NCBI GenBank assembly: GCA_025210515.1
Contig: JAOARM010000025.1
Coordinates: 62,001 to 126,000, forward strand
DNA length: 64,000 nt
Origin: Vallitalea sp.
Lineage (GTDB): Bacteria > Bacillota > Clostridia > Lachnospirales > Vallitaleaceae
Direction of reading: 5' to 3'
A program made the translations under genes and the position numbers. Under the pieces are notes generated by a model. The model saw only the letters and a list, made by a program, of their open reading frames with translations, did no database searches and was not told where the DNA came from. Shown here piece after piece: positions 27,873 through 37,057 of this stretch; the first letter of the stretch is position 1; each line of letters starts with the position of its first letter.

Positions 27873-27968
27873 CCTCTTCGGTAACCAGGCTACCACTTAT
27901 AATCTCTTATAAAAGGCCCTATAGCTTTGCGTCCCAGTTTTTCAAAAGGTTTGCCAGTATCGGTGAAA
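27873..27968 (-). promoter_or_regulatory. Cyclic di-GMP-I (GEMM-I) riboswitch, distal copy
   Basis: A second aptamer has the same core: CAAACC, a GAAA tetraloop, GGGACGCAAAGC, GGGCC and GGTAGCCTGGTTACC. Its outer stem can pair CTTTTC with GGAAAG. Just downstream, AAAGT/ACTTT followed by eight T residues (about 27850-27876) could form a weak intrinsic terminator competing with that stem. The two aptamers are about 75 bp apart in one leader. Confidence 0.92.
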
Positions 27969-28007
27969 AGTATTTTAATTCTTAAGCATATTTAGTTTTA
28001 TATAATA

Positions 28008-28036
28008 ATTATATCATAGTTATATAGATATATCAA
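28008..28036 (-). promoter_or_regulatory. Sigma-A-type promoter for the tandem-riboswitch transcript
   Basis: On the minus strand, TTGATA (28031-28036) and TATAAT (28008-28013) are 17 bp apart. The predicted start near 28001 lies about 30 bases before the distal aptamer, which fits. Confidence 0.7.
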
Positions 28037-28112
28037 TACGCTTTACAATGTTTACCATTATTCTATATTATAATTTTTCATCTATATTTCAGTATGAACA
28101 TTGACTAGCCAG

Positions 28113-28147
28113 TTAAAAGACTGTCTCAGAGTATTATGAGACAGTCT
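28113..28147 (-). terminator. Terminator after the SPKTG surface protein gene
   Basis: A perfect 11-bp stem (AGACTGTCTCA/TGAGACAGTCT) with an eight-base loop, then TTTTAA on the minus strand, lies 22 bp after the stop at 28169. Confidence 0.75.
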
Positions 28148-28168
28148 CTCAGAGTTTAAATATGACCG

Positions 28169-31045
28169 TTATTTGTCTTTTTTTCTTTTACATTCTAATA
28201 CTAATCCAGATGTCATTAACAATGACCCTAATCCATATAATAAAGCGCCAGGAAAACCTCCAGTTTTGGGCGATTGTTGTGGTGCACCAGCTGGAACTTG
28301 TTCATCTAATATTTCAATTTCTTCTTCTGTCTGTGGATTTATTTCTATACAAATTTCTGGATTTTGCTCTGGCTGTACCTCTGGTTCTGGTTCTGGCTCT
28401 GGCTCAGGCTCTGGTTCTGGCTTATATTCTTCTTCTGGTTGTGTTTTCTTTTCTTCAAATACCGCTTTTAATTTTGCAGTTCTCTTAACGACTATTTTAT
28501 TTTCTGTTAGTAATAAATCAGTATCCCCTTCCCATCCAGTGAATATATATCCTTCTTCTGGTTTTATCTGCATTATTACATGAGTATTCCAAGCATAGGT
28601 TCTCTCTCCTGGTGATGGAAGAATTTTTCCTCCTTCTGTACATTCAAGAGTTAACTTATAATATGTTGGATATGGATCTGGATCCGGCACTGGTGTTGGA
28701 GGAATATAATTTTGTTTAAATACTGCTATAATATTATATTTAATTGGATTATCTACATTAAATTCCAATTGCTTATTTTTCAAGTTATTATTTGAACGTG
28801 TAACATTTAGTATTCCATCAAAGGAACTTCCATTTGATATTTGTCTATTTTCTTCCTTTTCATCTACTTCTTCGATGAGCCAGTGGTCAAAACTCCATCC
28901 ATTACTTGCTTCACCAAATAAACTAATTAGTTGTGGATTATAGTAGTAATAATTAGTTGGTCCATTAGAATCTCCAATATACTTATCTACTGCAATTCCC
29001 TCATTCCTAATAATACCTCGTCCTTGGACTTTAAAATTAACAATTGCATTATCAAGTATGGTATGAGATATATTTATCCATTGTATTGTAATATCTTCTC
29101 CACTTACAAAATCTTCATCAGTTATATACCTTTTTCTATCCATTTGACTAGAATACTCCATTAAAGGATTAGGTAATTCAAATATAATATAATTACCTAT
29201 AGGAATATTATCGAATTGCAAAATTCCATTTTCATCCGAAATTCCTCTACGCAATAATTTATCTAAAAGTGTAGCATCGTAATCAGTATATATTTTATAA
29301 ATTAAATCTTCACTTTCATCATTATCTGGTAATAAACCAAAACCAAATCCTGCTCCCGCTGATTCATTTTCATTCTCATCTTCATAATCTTTAATTTTTT
29401 TTATTATTTTTATAGTCTTATTTTGTACTGGTACTTTTATATTAATTTTCACATCTACGCTATTAGCAATATGAGCCAATTCTCCTTTATAAACATCTAC
29501 CATATCAAAATGATAAATATAAGTGCCACTAGCATCTTCCGGAATCGTAATTGGTAAATTTTCTACTCTTATTACATCTTCTTTTTCATATCCAATTCCA
29601 TATATAGGAGCTGATGATAACAACTTATTAGTATTTCTTAATCCAATATAAACTTCATTTAATTTATCATATAGTTTATTATTTTCATTATATGTGGCAT
29701 CTCCATAACCTTCTCCATTACACTTTAATGTGAAATTAAGATATATTGTATCACCTGGTTTAGCATTATATTGATTATTATCCACATCAATACTGCCGCC
29801 TAAAACATCTTCTTTCTGCTCAGCAAATGATCCATTATATGCATAATATACCATTTTATATACTTTTTCTTCTGGCTTATAATTAACTACTACATTTTTA
29901 TCACAATCCATTTTTACTTTTATGATATAATCATCGAAACTACTTATTTCCTTTTCATATTTGTCAGAAACATCAAATCCCTTAACACTGTATCCCTTAT
30001 TGGAATATGCTCTTATCTCAACTATTGTTCCCTCAGTGTATCCATTTACAGAATTTGGTTGTGTAAGTATATCATATGTTCCGCCTTCAGATATATTTTT
30101 AGTAATATTTAATTGATATCCTTTCATCTCTTTTGTTTTACAAGATTTTTTCATTTGTTTGCCTTCTTTGCCACCTATTAAGGTTACTACTTCCACTACA
30201 TATTTTTCATTTGGCAACAATCCATCAATGACTGCTGTTGTTGAATTTATTTCTTTTGTTTTAACTACTTTTCCTTTTTTGCTAACTGTTATTTTGTACC
30301 CAGTTGCTCTATCCACCGAATCATATGATACATCTACGGAATCATAAGTAGTATTTAAAGTTAAATTAGTAGGAGCCGGTGCCTCCACGAATCTATATGA
30401 CATATAATCTGTATATTTAAAGAACTTTCCAAATACTTTTGCTGTAATTTCTGCATCTTCGGTTATTTCTATGTTAATATAATTATTAAAATTACACCAG
30501 CTACCGTTATTGATTTTATATGCAGATTTTTTTAATCTTACATAAGTAGCCTCTATAGTTATTTTAGCTTTTTCTCCTTTATAATAAATACATTCTCCAT
30601 TTATTATATCTACAGGGGTAGAATCATTGATAATATTAATTGTAGAAAGCGTTCTACTTGAACTCTCTAACTCTTCTTGAATTTGGCTCTCTTCATTTTC
30701 TAAGACCTGATTATTTTCTTTATCTACCACTTTGTTTTGCTCTTGCTCTTTATCATTATTATGCTCTTCTTTATCTATAGGTTTATCTATTTCTTTGTTT
30801 ATTTCATTCTTATCTTCTTCACTAGTTAATTGTGTCTGTTCATTTGTTTGCTGTAATATTTGATTCTCTTGTACTTGATTTTCATTTTGTTTTTCTTGAA
30901 TTTCATTCTCTAATTGTTTTTCTTCTTGAGTATTCTGAATTTGTTGTTTACCTTCTTGGGCATATCCAGTAATACCAAAAAGACCTACTAACATTGCAAT
31001 CATAATAATCATTGATGCCACTTTTCTTAGTCTCATTTTCTTCAA
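28169..31045 (-). CDS. Multidomain cell-wall-anchored surface protein with SPKTG sorting signal
   Basis: The protein is 958 residues. A signal peptide (about 1-29, ending GYAQ) precedes a Gln/Glu/Asn-rich stalk (30-130). A fibronectin-III-like domain lies at about 222-306 (APTNLTL...TGYKITV) and a Cna-B/SpaA-like domain at about 560-650 (GILQFDNIPIGNYIIFELP). Divergent InlB-type repeats end in GWSFDHW and GYIFTGWEGD. A Pro-Glu repeat (about 870-890) would span the wall. The tail is SPKTG at 925-929, a hydrophobic helix and KRKKDK: a sorting signal of the (S/P)PxTG kind. The likely anchoring enzyme is the sortase upstream (31322-32119). Start TTG, eight bases from GAGAGGGTG. Probably an adhesin; the ligand is unknown. 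Confidence 0.9.
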   Translation of the reverse strand: MKKMRLRKVASMIIMIAMLVGLFGITGYAQEGKQQIQNTQEEKQLENEIQEKQNENQVQENQILQQTNEQTQLTSEEDKNEINKEIDKPIDKEEHNNDKEQEQNKVVDKENNQVLENEESQIQEELESSSRTLSTINIINDSTPVDIINGECIYYKGEKAKITIEATYVRLKKSAYKINNGSWCNFNNYINIEITEDAEITAKVFGKFFKYTDYMSYRFVEAPAPTNLTLNTTYDSVDVSYDSVDRATGYKITVSKKGKVVKTKEINSTTAVIDGLLPNEKYVVEVVTLIGGKEGKQMKKSCKTKEMKGYQLNITKNISEGGTYDILTQPNSVNGYTEGTIVEIRAYSNKGYSVKGFDVSDKYEKEISSFDDYIIKVKMDCDKNVVVNYKPEEKVYKMVYYAYNGSFAEQKEDVLGGSIDVDNNQYNAKPGDTIYLNFTLKCNGEGYGDATYNENNKLYDKLNEVYIGLRNTNKLLSSAPIYGIGYEKEDVIRVENLPITIPEDASGTYIYHFDMVDVYKGELAHIANSVDVKINIKVPVQNKTIKIIKKIKDYEDENENESAGAGFGFGLLPDNDESEDLIYKIYTDYDATLLDKLLRRGISDENGILQFDNIPIGNYIIFELPNPLMEYSSQMDRKRYITDEDFVSGEDITIQWINISHTILDNAIVNFKVQGRGIIRNEGIAVDKYIGDSNGPTNYYYYNPQLISLFGEASNGWSFDHWLIEEVDEKEENRQISNGSSFDGILNVTRSNNNLKNKQLEFNVDNPIKYNIIAVFKQNYIPPTPVPDPDPYPTYYKLTLECTEGGKILPSPGERTYAWNTHVIMQIKPEEGYIFTGWEGDTDLLLTENKIVVKRTAKLKAVFEEKKTQPEEEYKPEPEPEPEPEPEPEVQPEQNPEICIEINPQTEEEIEILDEQVPAGAPQQSPKTGGFPGALLYGLGSLLMTSGLVLECKRKKDK

Positions 31046-31321
31046 AAATGTTTCACCCTCTCTTTTAATTATTCTTTTAAGATAATTAACCTAGTAAAAT
31101 TAATATATACATAATTTAACTAATATGTTAATTTTTTACAGTATTAGGACAAAAAAATTGGGCTTAGAAAATTTATAATAAGTTATTATCCCTAATCTGC
31201 CCTGTATATATTAATTTCATACTTACTAAAAATAATTGCTTAGTAATTCTACTAAATGAAATTATATTTTAATAAGTATATATGATATTATTATTGCAAT
31301 TATTATAAAATTTTATTTAGG

Positions 31322-32119
31322 CTACTCTATTACTCCATGTACAATTAGTCTATGAGTTGCACCAATAACTGGGTCGCAAGTAATTAGAGTAATTACTTTG
31401 AATTTACTACTTCCTCTCATAACAGTTAAATCATTAGGTTCAACTATCTTTTTTTCATATACAGTATATACATACTCCTTGTCCTTTGTATTTATGACTA
31501 TTTTATCTCCATTTTCTAATTCATTTAGTCTATTAAAGAAAACTCCGTATGTGTGACTTCTATGTCCAGCCAATACTGCATTACCTATCTCACCAAATTC
31601 TCCACTATTTGGCATATAACCAATAGCATATTTTAGGGTTTCAATATCTATCCCACTAGCAATAGGAAGATTTACATCAATTTTATCAATCTTAATTACA
31701 GCTATTGCTTTAGGTTTTTGTTTTATCTTAGGTTTTTTCTTGAGATTACTGTTATTATTTGTTGCAGCATTATTATTAGTATTATTATTGTTATCATCAC
31801 TAGATGTATTATTAGTTTTATCGTTAGAATCGTTATTTAAAACTTCTTGTGTCTCTTCTTGTGTATTTATTTGAGTATTTACCTCAATTGGTGTAATATC
31901 ACTTTGATTATCTTCTATGTCGCCCCATTTAAAAATGTCGTTTAATATTTCATTTTCTTCTAATTTGATTGCCTCTTCATTAGCTTCAGGTTCAGAATGT
32001 GCATAAAAGTCTTGTATCATTTCTTGTTGTAACTTTTTAGTACGATATCTACCAATCAAAGGTATAGAAATCAATATCACTCCTACAATAATTAACACTA
32101 GTGATAATACTTTTCTCAT
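31322..32119 (-). CDS. Sortase family transpeptidase
   Basis: This 265-residue membrane enzyme should anchor sorting-signal proteins to peptidoglycan. One N-terminal membrane helix lies at about 4-22, followed by a low-complexity Asn/Thr-rich linker (about 95-130) that sets the catalytic domain away from the membrane. Catalytic residues are visible: His in LAGHRSHTYG, Cys in TLITCDP, Arg in THRLIVHG. The TLxTC form recalls class D or E sortases, but I cannot fix the class. Its ATG overlaps the pth stop by one base (TAATG), so translation is coupled to a housekeeping gene. The likely substrate is the SPKTG protein at 28169-31045; the 276 bp between them show no terminator or riboswitch. Confidence 0.92.
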   Translation of the reverse strand: MRKVLSLVLIIVGVILISIPLIGRYRTKKLQQEMIQDFYAHSEPEANEEAIKLEENEILNDIFKWGDIEDNQSDITPIEVNTQINTQEETQEVLNNDSNDKTNNTSSDDNNNNTNNNAATNNNSNLKKKPKIKQKPKAIAVIKIDKIDVNLPIASGIDIETLKYAIGYMPNSGEFGEIGNAVLAGHRSHTYGVFFNRLNELENGDKIVINTKDKEYVYTVYEKKIVEPNDLTVMRGSSKFKVITLITCDPVIGATHRLIVHGVIE

Positions 32120-32697
32120 TAATCACATTCCTTTCGTTTAACATTATATATATTCATAGCTTTATCTATGCCATCATGCAATATTTTTTCAATTGAGTCA
32201 CTTGCTCTTTTTACTTCTTTGACCATCTCTTTAATTTCTTCTTCACTAAATCTACTTAACACGTGATCTTTAAGATCCCATTCTGGGGACTTATTGCCTA
32301 CCCCTACTCTTATTCTTATAAATTCATTAGTGCCAAGATGATTAATAATATTTTTCATACCATTATGCCCACCTGCACTACCTTTTTTTCTAATACGCAT
32401 TTTTCCTATATCAAAACAAATATCATCATATACTACAATAAGGTCATTTTCATCACATTTGTAAAAATCCAATATCGCTCTAATACTCTCTCCACTTAGA
32501 TTCATATATGTTTGTGGTTGAACTAACAAAACTTTATGTCCTGCGATAACCCCACTACCCATTATAGCTTTGTGTTTTCTTTTATTCATCTTAATATTAT
32601 TGTCATAAGCTAATCGTTCTATTACCTCAAATCCTACATTATGTCTAGTAGCTGTAAACCTCATGCCAGGATTTCCTAATCCAACAATTACATACAT
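32119..32697 (-). CDS. pth: Peptidyl-tRNA hydrolase
   Basis: This 192-residue enzyme (also named SpoVC) frees tRNA from abandoned peptidyl-tRNA. Catalytic His is in ATRHNVGFE, Asn in GLGNPG, and Asp in VYDDICFDIGKMR; RKKGSAGGHNGMKNI is the family signature. Length is normal. AAAGGTGAT precedes the ATG. In many Firmicutes pth is followed directly by mfd. Here the sortase gene is fused to its stop and the surface-protein block intervenes. Confidence 0.98.
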   Translation of the reverse strand: MYVIVGLGNPGMRFTATRHNVGFEVIERLAYDNNIKMNKRKHKAIMGSGVIAGHKVLLVQPQTYMNLSGESIRAILDFYKCDENDLIVVYDDICFDIGKMRIRKKGSAGGHNGMKNIINHLGTNEFIRIRVGVGNKSPEWDLKDHVLSRFSEEEIKEMVKEVKRASDSIEKILHDGIDKAMNIYNVKRKECD

Positions 32698-32752
32698 TAT
32701 TAATCACCTTTCTTATTCTAATTTATGAAAACCATGCAAGTCTAATATGAAG

Positions 32753-32796
32753 TAAGATAGACTAGGTTTAGCATTCGCCAAAACTAGTCTATCTTA
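32753..32796. repeat. Dispersed palindromic repeat, copy 2 (other copy 21024-21076)
   Basis: Arms TAAGATAGACTAG/CTAGTCTATCTTA form a 13-bp perfect stem around a short loop containing GTTTAGC and GCCAAAA. The arms match the element at 21024-21076. It lies between prs and pth, with no T-run on either side, so simple termination is a poor explanation. Confidence 0.7.
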
Positions 32797-32877
32797 TAAC
32801 CTTTATAGCAATCAAATTACAAATTGCTCTTTAATATATTCAAATTATCATATTTTTAATACTTAGTCAAATTCATT

Positions 32878-33843
32878 TTATACAAATAACTTAGAAACAG
32901 ATTTATTGCAGTGAATTCTATGTATTGCTTCCGCTAAAATCTGTGCAACTGACAGTTGCTTAATTTTATCAATTTTCTTTTCTTCTGGAAGAGTAATTGT
33001 ATCTAGTACAACTAATTCATCTATTACTGATTTTTGAATTCTATCTATAGCTGGACCTGATAATACAGCATGCGTACAACAGGCGTATACTTCTGTAGCA
33101 CCTTGTTCTTTTAACGCACTTATTGCATTACATATAGTTCCTGCCGTATCAATCATATCATCTACTAATATAACTTTCTTGCCTTTTACATCACCGATAA
33201 TATTCATTACTTCAGAAACATTGGCTTCTGGTCTTCTCTTATCAATAATAGCCATTGGTACATCTAATTTTTCTGCAAATGTACGTGTTCTCTTAACACT
33301 TCCAACATCTGGTGAAACCATAGCAACATTATCCATGTCATTAGCAAATTTTTCTTTGTAATATTTCACAAGAAGTGGAGAACCTAACATATGATCTACT
33401 GGTATTGTGAAGAATCCTTGAATCTGAGCACAATGTAAATCCATAACAAGAACTCTATCTGCTCCTGCTGATTGAATTAAATCAGCAATCATTCTTGCAC
33501 TAATTGGATCTCTTGCTCTTGCTTTTCTATCTTGTCTTGCATAACCATAGTAAGGAATTACTGCTGTAATTCTCCCTGCAGAAGCTCTTCTTAAAGCATC
33601 CATCATAATTAATAATTCCATTAAATTGTCATTAACTGGGCTACATGTAGGTTGAACAATGTAACAATCAACACCACGAACGATTTCATCAATTTTTACA
33701 TAAGTTTCACCGTCACTAAATTGCCCTACTTCAGCGGCTCCCAGAGTTAATCCTAAATCAGCGGCTATTGCCTCGGCTAATTTTGGATTAGCATTACATG
33801 AGAATATTTTGATGCCATCAGTGTTCCTTATTGTACTTGTCAT
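32878..33843 (-). CDS. prs: Ribose-phosphate pyrophosphokinase (PRPP synthetase)
   Basis: This 321-residue enzyme makes PRPP from ribose-5-phosphate and ATP for purine, pyrimidine, NAD, His and Trp synthesis. Signatures are [10 protein letters not shown], the ATP loop [23 protein letters not shown], the metal-binding [11 protein letters not shown] and the PRPP loop [17 protein letters not shown] precedes the ATG. It lies 103 bp after glmU, as in B. subtilis. It feeds hpt and the PRPP-sensing PurR encoded in this window. Confidence 0.98.
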   Translation of the reverse strand: MTSTIRNTDGIKIFSCNANPKLAEAIAADLGLTLGAAEVGQFSDGETYVKIDEIVRGVDCYIVQPTCSPVNDNLMELLIMMDALRRASAGRITAVIPYYGYARQDRKARARDPISARMIADLIQSAGADRVLVMDLHCAQIQGFFTIPVDHMLGSPLLVKYYKEKFANDMDNVAMVSPDVGSVKRTRTFAEKLDVPMAIIDKRRPEANVSEVMNIIGDVKGKKVILVDDMIDTAGTICNAISALKEQGATEVYACCTHAVLSGPAIDRIQKSVIDELVVLDTITLPEEKKIDKIKQLSVAQILAEAIHRIHCNKSVSKLFV

Positions 33844-33946
33844 ATGAATCCTCCTATAATATTTATAACACTAGAAAATTATTATAGTGTAGAATAATAA
33901 CATAAAGTTTTTCTACACTAATAAATAAATATTCTTATGTGATTTA

Positions 33947-35305
33947 TCATTTTTTGTTTACCCATTGGTCTTTATTAACTTGTCTTGCTCTACCTATTCC
34001 TAATGAATATGCAGGTACATCTTTTGTAATAGTTGATCCTGCAGCTGTATAAGCATTATTTTCTACAATAACTGGAGATACTAAGTTAGTATTACATCCA
34101 ATAAAAGCGTTATCTTCAACAATTGTTCTATGCTTATTTACTCCATCATAATTAACAACAACTGTTCCACAGCCAAAATTAACATTTTTCCCTACATCAG
34201 CATCACCAATATAAGTCAAATGTGATATTTTAGTATTATTACCAATATTGGAATTTTTGACTTCCACGAAGTCACCTATTTTAACATTTTCACCTATAGA
34301 TGAATTAGGTCTAATATATGCATACGGCCCTATAGTAGTATTGTTATTAATAGTACTTTCAAGAATAGTGGAAGATTGAATGTTTACATTATCTCCAATT
34401 ACTGAATTAACAATCCTGTTATTTTGACCTATTATACTATTTCCACCAATTGTGGTTTTTCCTTCTATATATGTATTGGGATAAATAACTGTATCACAGT
34501 CTATTTGAGTATCTTTACTGATAAAAGTATTAGATGGGCTTATTATTGTAACGCCATTTTCCATGTGTTTATAATTAATTCTTTTTTGCATTATTTCTTG
34601 AGCTTGATATAATTGAACTCTAGAGTTAACTCCTAATATCTCCTGTGGAATATCACTTATCATAGCATTAACTTTCAGACGTTTTGCCATTATTGTTTTT
34701 AATGTATCTGGTAAGTAGTATTCTCCTTGAGCATTATTATTCGTTAATTTTGTTAAAGCAATATTAAGTTCTTTGGCATCAAAACAATACATGCCCGAAT
34801 TAATTTCCTTAATTTTTCTTTCACTCTCAGTTGCATCTTTATGTTCTACACTTTTTATAAATGTATTAGATTCATCTCTAATAATTCTACCATAACCTGT
34901 AGAATCTTCCACTATAGTAGATAATAATGTAGCTGCATTTTTATTTTTATTATGGTAATTTACCATTTTAGCAAGAGTGTCTCCTGTTATTAATGGGGTA
35001 TCTCCAAATAGTATTAGTACATTTCCTTCATTTCCAATAAAATCTTTCGCCTGCATAACTGCATGACCGGTTCCTAACTGTTCTTTTTGTAATACAAATT
35101 CCACATTATAAGATGTGTCTTTTTTAACTATTTCACTTCCGTGTCCTATAACTACACAAATATCATCCGCACCAGCTTCTATAGCTGATTCAATAACATA
35201 ATCCAACATAGTTTTATCAAGTATTTTGTGTACCACTTTTGGAAATTTAGATTTCATTCTAGTTCCTGCACCAGCTGCTAATATAACTGCTTTTAAACTA
35301 CTCAC
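33947..35305 (-). CDS. glmU: Bifunctional GlmU: N-acetylglucosamine-1-phosphate uridyltransferase / acetyltransferase
   Basis: This 452-residue enzyme makes UDP-GlcNAc, the entry to peptidoglycan synthesis. The N-terminal pyrophosphorylase has ILAAGAGTRMKSKFPKVVHKI. The C-terminal half (from about 250) is a left-handed beta helix of hexapeptide repeats (for example IGDNVNIQSSTILESTI) with the acetyltransferase site. The start is GTG at 35303-35305, behind GGTGGTG. The spoVG-glmU-prs order is the classic one. Confidence 0.98.
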   Translation of the reverse strand: MSSLKAVILAAGAGTRMKSKFPKVVHKILDKTMLDYVIESAIEAGADDICVVIGHGSEIVKKDTSYNVEFVLQKEQLGTGHAVMQAKDFIGNEGNVLILFGDTPLITGDTLAKMVNYHNKNKNAATLLSTIVEDSTGYGRIIRDESNTFIKSVEHKDATESERKIKEINSGMYCFDAKELNIALTKLTNNNAQGEYYLPDTLKTIMAKRLKVNAMISDIPQEILGVNSRVQLYQAQEIMQKRINYKHMENGVTIISPSNTFISKDTQIDCDTVIYPNTYIEGKTTIGGNSIIGQNNRIVNSVIGDNVNIQSSTILESTINNNTTIGPYAYIRPNSSIGENVKIGDFVEVKNSNIGNNTKISHLTYIGDADVGKNVNFGCGTVVVNYDGVNKHRTIVEDNAFIGCNTNLVSPVIVENNAYTAAGSTITKDVPAYSLGIGRARQVNKDQWVNKK

Positions 35306-35433
35306 TTATAATACACCACCTTAGGCTTTTAATTAACCCCCACTATTTTACACCACTTGTTCAATATATGCAAGATATAATTATTTACAAATATATTAAA
35401 ATTCTATGTCATAAAACCATCTAAAATACCATA

Positions 35434-35463
35434 CAAAAAGGCACTTCTATAATAGAAGTGCCT
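35434..35463 (-). terminator. Terminator after spoVG
   Basis: A perfect 11-bp stem (AGGCACTTCTA/TAGAAGTGCCT) is followed by TTTTTG on the minus strand, just after the spoVG stop, separating spoVG from glmU. Confidence 0.85.
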
Positions 35464-35468
35464 AAATC

Positions 35469-35771
35469 TTAATCTTCAAATGATACAGCTATTTCATCCG
35501 TTGCATTTTCTTCAGCAAGCATTAATGTTTCATACTTCTCCAATACACTCTTCTGAATCTTTTCTCTAGTGTCGGAATTAATTGGATGAGCAATATCTCT
35601 AAACTCCCCGTCTAACGCCTTTCTACTAGGCATAGCAATAAATAATCCCTTTTCACCTTCAATTACTTTAATATCATGAACTACAAATTCATTATCAAAA
35701 GTAACTGAAACAACTGCTTTCATTTTTCCATCCTTGGCAACCTTTCGTATTCTTACATCTGTAATTTGCAT
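35469..35771 (-). CDS. spoVG: Septation/sporulation regulator SpoVG
   Basis: This 100-residue RNA- and DNA-binding regulator affects septation, sporulation and wall genes. The sequence [19 protein letters not shown] and the later [20 protein letters not shown] are the family hallmarks. The extra acidic tail is usual. GAAAGGGG lies seven bases before the ATG, within a leader that can fold in two exclusive ways (35779-35815). A consensus sigma-A promoter lies at 35864-35892. Confidence 0.98.
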   Translation of the reverse strand: MQITDVRIRKVAKDGKMKAVVSVTFDNEFVVHDIKVIEGEKGLFIAMPSRKALDGEFRDIAHPINSDTREKIQKSVLEKYETLMLAEENATDEIAVSFED

Positions 35772-35778
35772 GTGTTAA

Positions 35779-35815
35779 CCCCTTTCGTAACTTGTTGTTA
35801 AGGGGAAGAGTCCCC
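35779..35815 (-). promoter_or_regulatory. spoVG leader with two mutually exclusive hairpins
   Basis: The segment at 35802-35805 (CCCC on the minus strand) can pair either with GGGG just upstream (35811-35815, loop of four) or with AAGGGG of the ribosome binding site (35779-35784). The first fold frees the Shine-Dalgarno sequence; the second hides it. This is a possible translational switch, by inspection only. Confidence 0.35.
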
Positions 35816-35863
35816 CTCCACCTTTTCACATTTATACATTGCCTTTTGTATTAACTCACAATA

Positions 35864-35892
35864 ATTATATTACATATTGGAAAAAAGTTCAA
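35864..35892 (-). promoter_or_regulatory. Sigma-A-type promoter of spoVG
   Basis: On the minus strand, TTGAAC (35887-35892) and TATAAT (35864-35869) are separated by exactly 17 bp, about 90 bases before the spoVG start. In B. subtilis spoVG uses sigma-H; I see no clear sigma-H site here. Confidence 0.75.
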
Positions 35893-35950
35893 TGTTTTTT
35901 TGCATAATTTCCCATTTATTAATTATTTATCTGAATCACCAATATATGAT

Positions 35951-37057
35951 TTATCTATTTACAATAATTTTGATTTTTCCTATTCTGCCTTTATGGGTAC
36001 AACCATCATTAATAACAGCTTGGCTATCTACAATACAATTTTCAATATAACAATCATTGCCTATATATGCTCCGTCTAGGATTATTGAATTATTTACTAT
36101 TGAATTTTCTCCTATAAATACTTTTCTAAAAAGTATAGAATTATTTACTTTTCCATTAACTATACTTCCCCCCGAAATCAGACTATTAGATACCACAGCT
36201 CCATAATTATATTTTGCAGGAGGTTCATCTTGGACTTTTGATGATATATAAGGAAATTTTCTAAAAAAATAATCTCTATTTTGTTTTTCTAGAAAATCCA
36301 TATTACCTTTATAGTAAGCATCTATATCACCTATACTATTGAAGTATTCATCGTGCATGTATGCAAATATTTTCTTTTTCTTTCTATATCTAATTATTAT
36401 ATCATTTACGAAGTCATATCTCTCTTGAGACAATATTTCTTCAATTAATTCGATTAGAAGTCTTCTTCTAATTATATAAATACCAGTAGATATAATACTA
36501 CTTTGTGGTTCAAGAGGTTTTTCTTCAAAATCAATAATTCTATTATCATTATCCAACTGAACAATTCCAAATCTTCTTAGGTCTTGATTTTCATTTGATA
36601 AGTCTTTACATACAATAGTTATATCTGCTCTTTTATCAACATGATATTGTAGTACTTTATTATAATCAATATGGCATATTGCATCTCCAGATGATATTAT
36701 TGCATAAGGTTCGTGACTATTTTTAAGATAATCTATATTTTGGTATATGGCATCTGCTGAACCTCTATACCATAAGCTACTATCATGTGTTTTATAGGGG
36801 CTAAAGGTAAATAATCCTCCTTGTTTTCTTCCAAAATCCCACCATTTTGATGAGCTTAGATATTCAATTAGTGATCTAGAATTATATTGAGTTATGACCG
36901 CTACTTTTTTGATATCTGAATTAGTCATACTACTTAATGAAAAATCAATTGCTCTATAGCATCCAGCAATAGGCATGGCTGCTAATGCACGTTTCTCAGT
37001 TAATTCATGAAGTCTATCATTTTTTCCTCCAGTCAAAATAATACCTAAAGCTCTCAT
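35951..37057 (-). CDS. glgD: GlgD, regulatory subunit of glucose-1-phosphate adenylyltransferase
   Basis: This 368-residue paralogue of GlgC is found in Firmicutes, where GlgC and GlgD form a hetero-oligomer for ADP-glucose synthesis. The nucleotide-binding loop is altered ([17 protein letters not shown] where GlgC has LAGGQGSRL), as expected for the less active subunit. Hexapeptide repeats fill the last ~100 residues. Its ATG overlaps the glgC stop (ATGA), indicating translational coupling and a fixed subunit ratio. Confidence 0.93.
   Translation of the reverse strand: MRALGIILTGGKNDRLHELTEKRALAAMPIAGCYRAIDFSLSSMTNSDIKKVAVITQYNSRSLIEYLSSSKWWDFGRKQGGLFTFSPYKTHDSSLWYRGSADAIYQNIDYLKNSHEPYAIISSGDAICHIDYNKVLQYHVDKRADITIVCKDLSNENQDLRRFGIVQLDNDNRIIDFEEKPLEPQSSIISTGIYIIRRRLLIELIEEILSQERYDFVNDIIIRYRKKKKIFAYMHDEYFNSIGDIDAYYKGNMDFLEKQNRDYFFRKFPYISSKVQDEPPAKYNYGAVVSNSLISGGSIVNGKVNNSILFRKVFIGENSIVNNSIILDGAYIGNDCYIENCIVDSQAVINDGCTHKGRIGKIKIIVNR

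Noticed and set aside
28162-28583. Two plus-strand frames opposite the SPKTG protein's C-terminus
   Set aside because: They arise from the Pro-Glu codon repeat read backwards (Ser-Gly or Leu-Val runs).
31046-31321. A riboswitch before the SPKTG surface protein gene
   Set aside because: I looked for GEMM-I and c-di-GMP-II cores and saw none; only AT-rich sequence.
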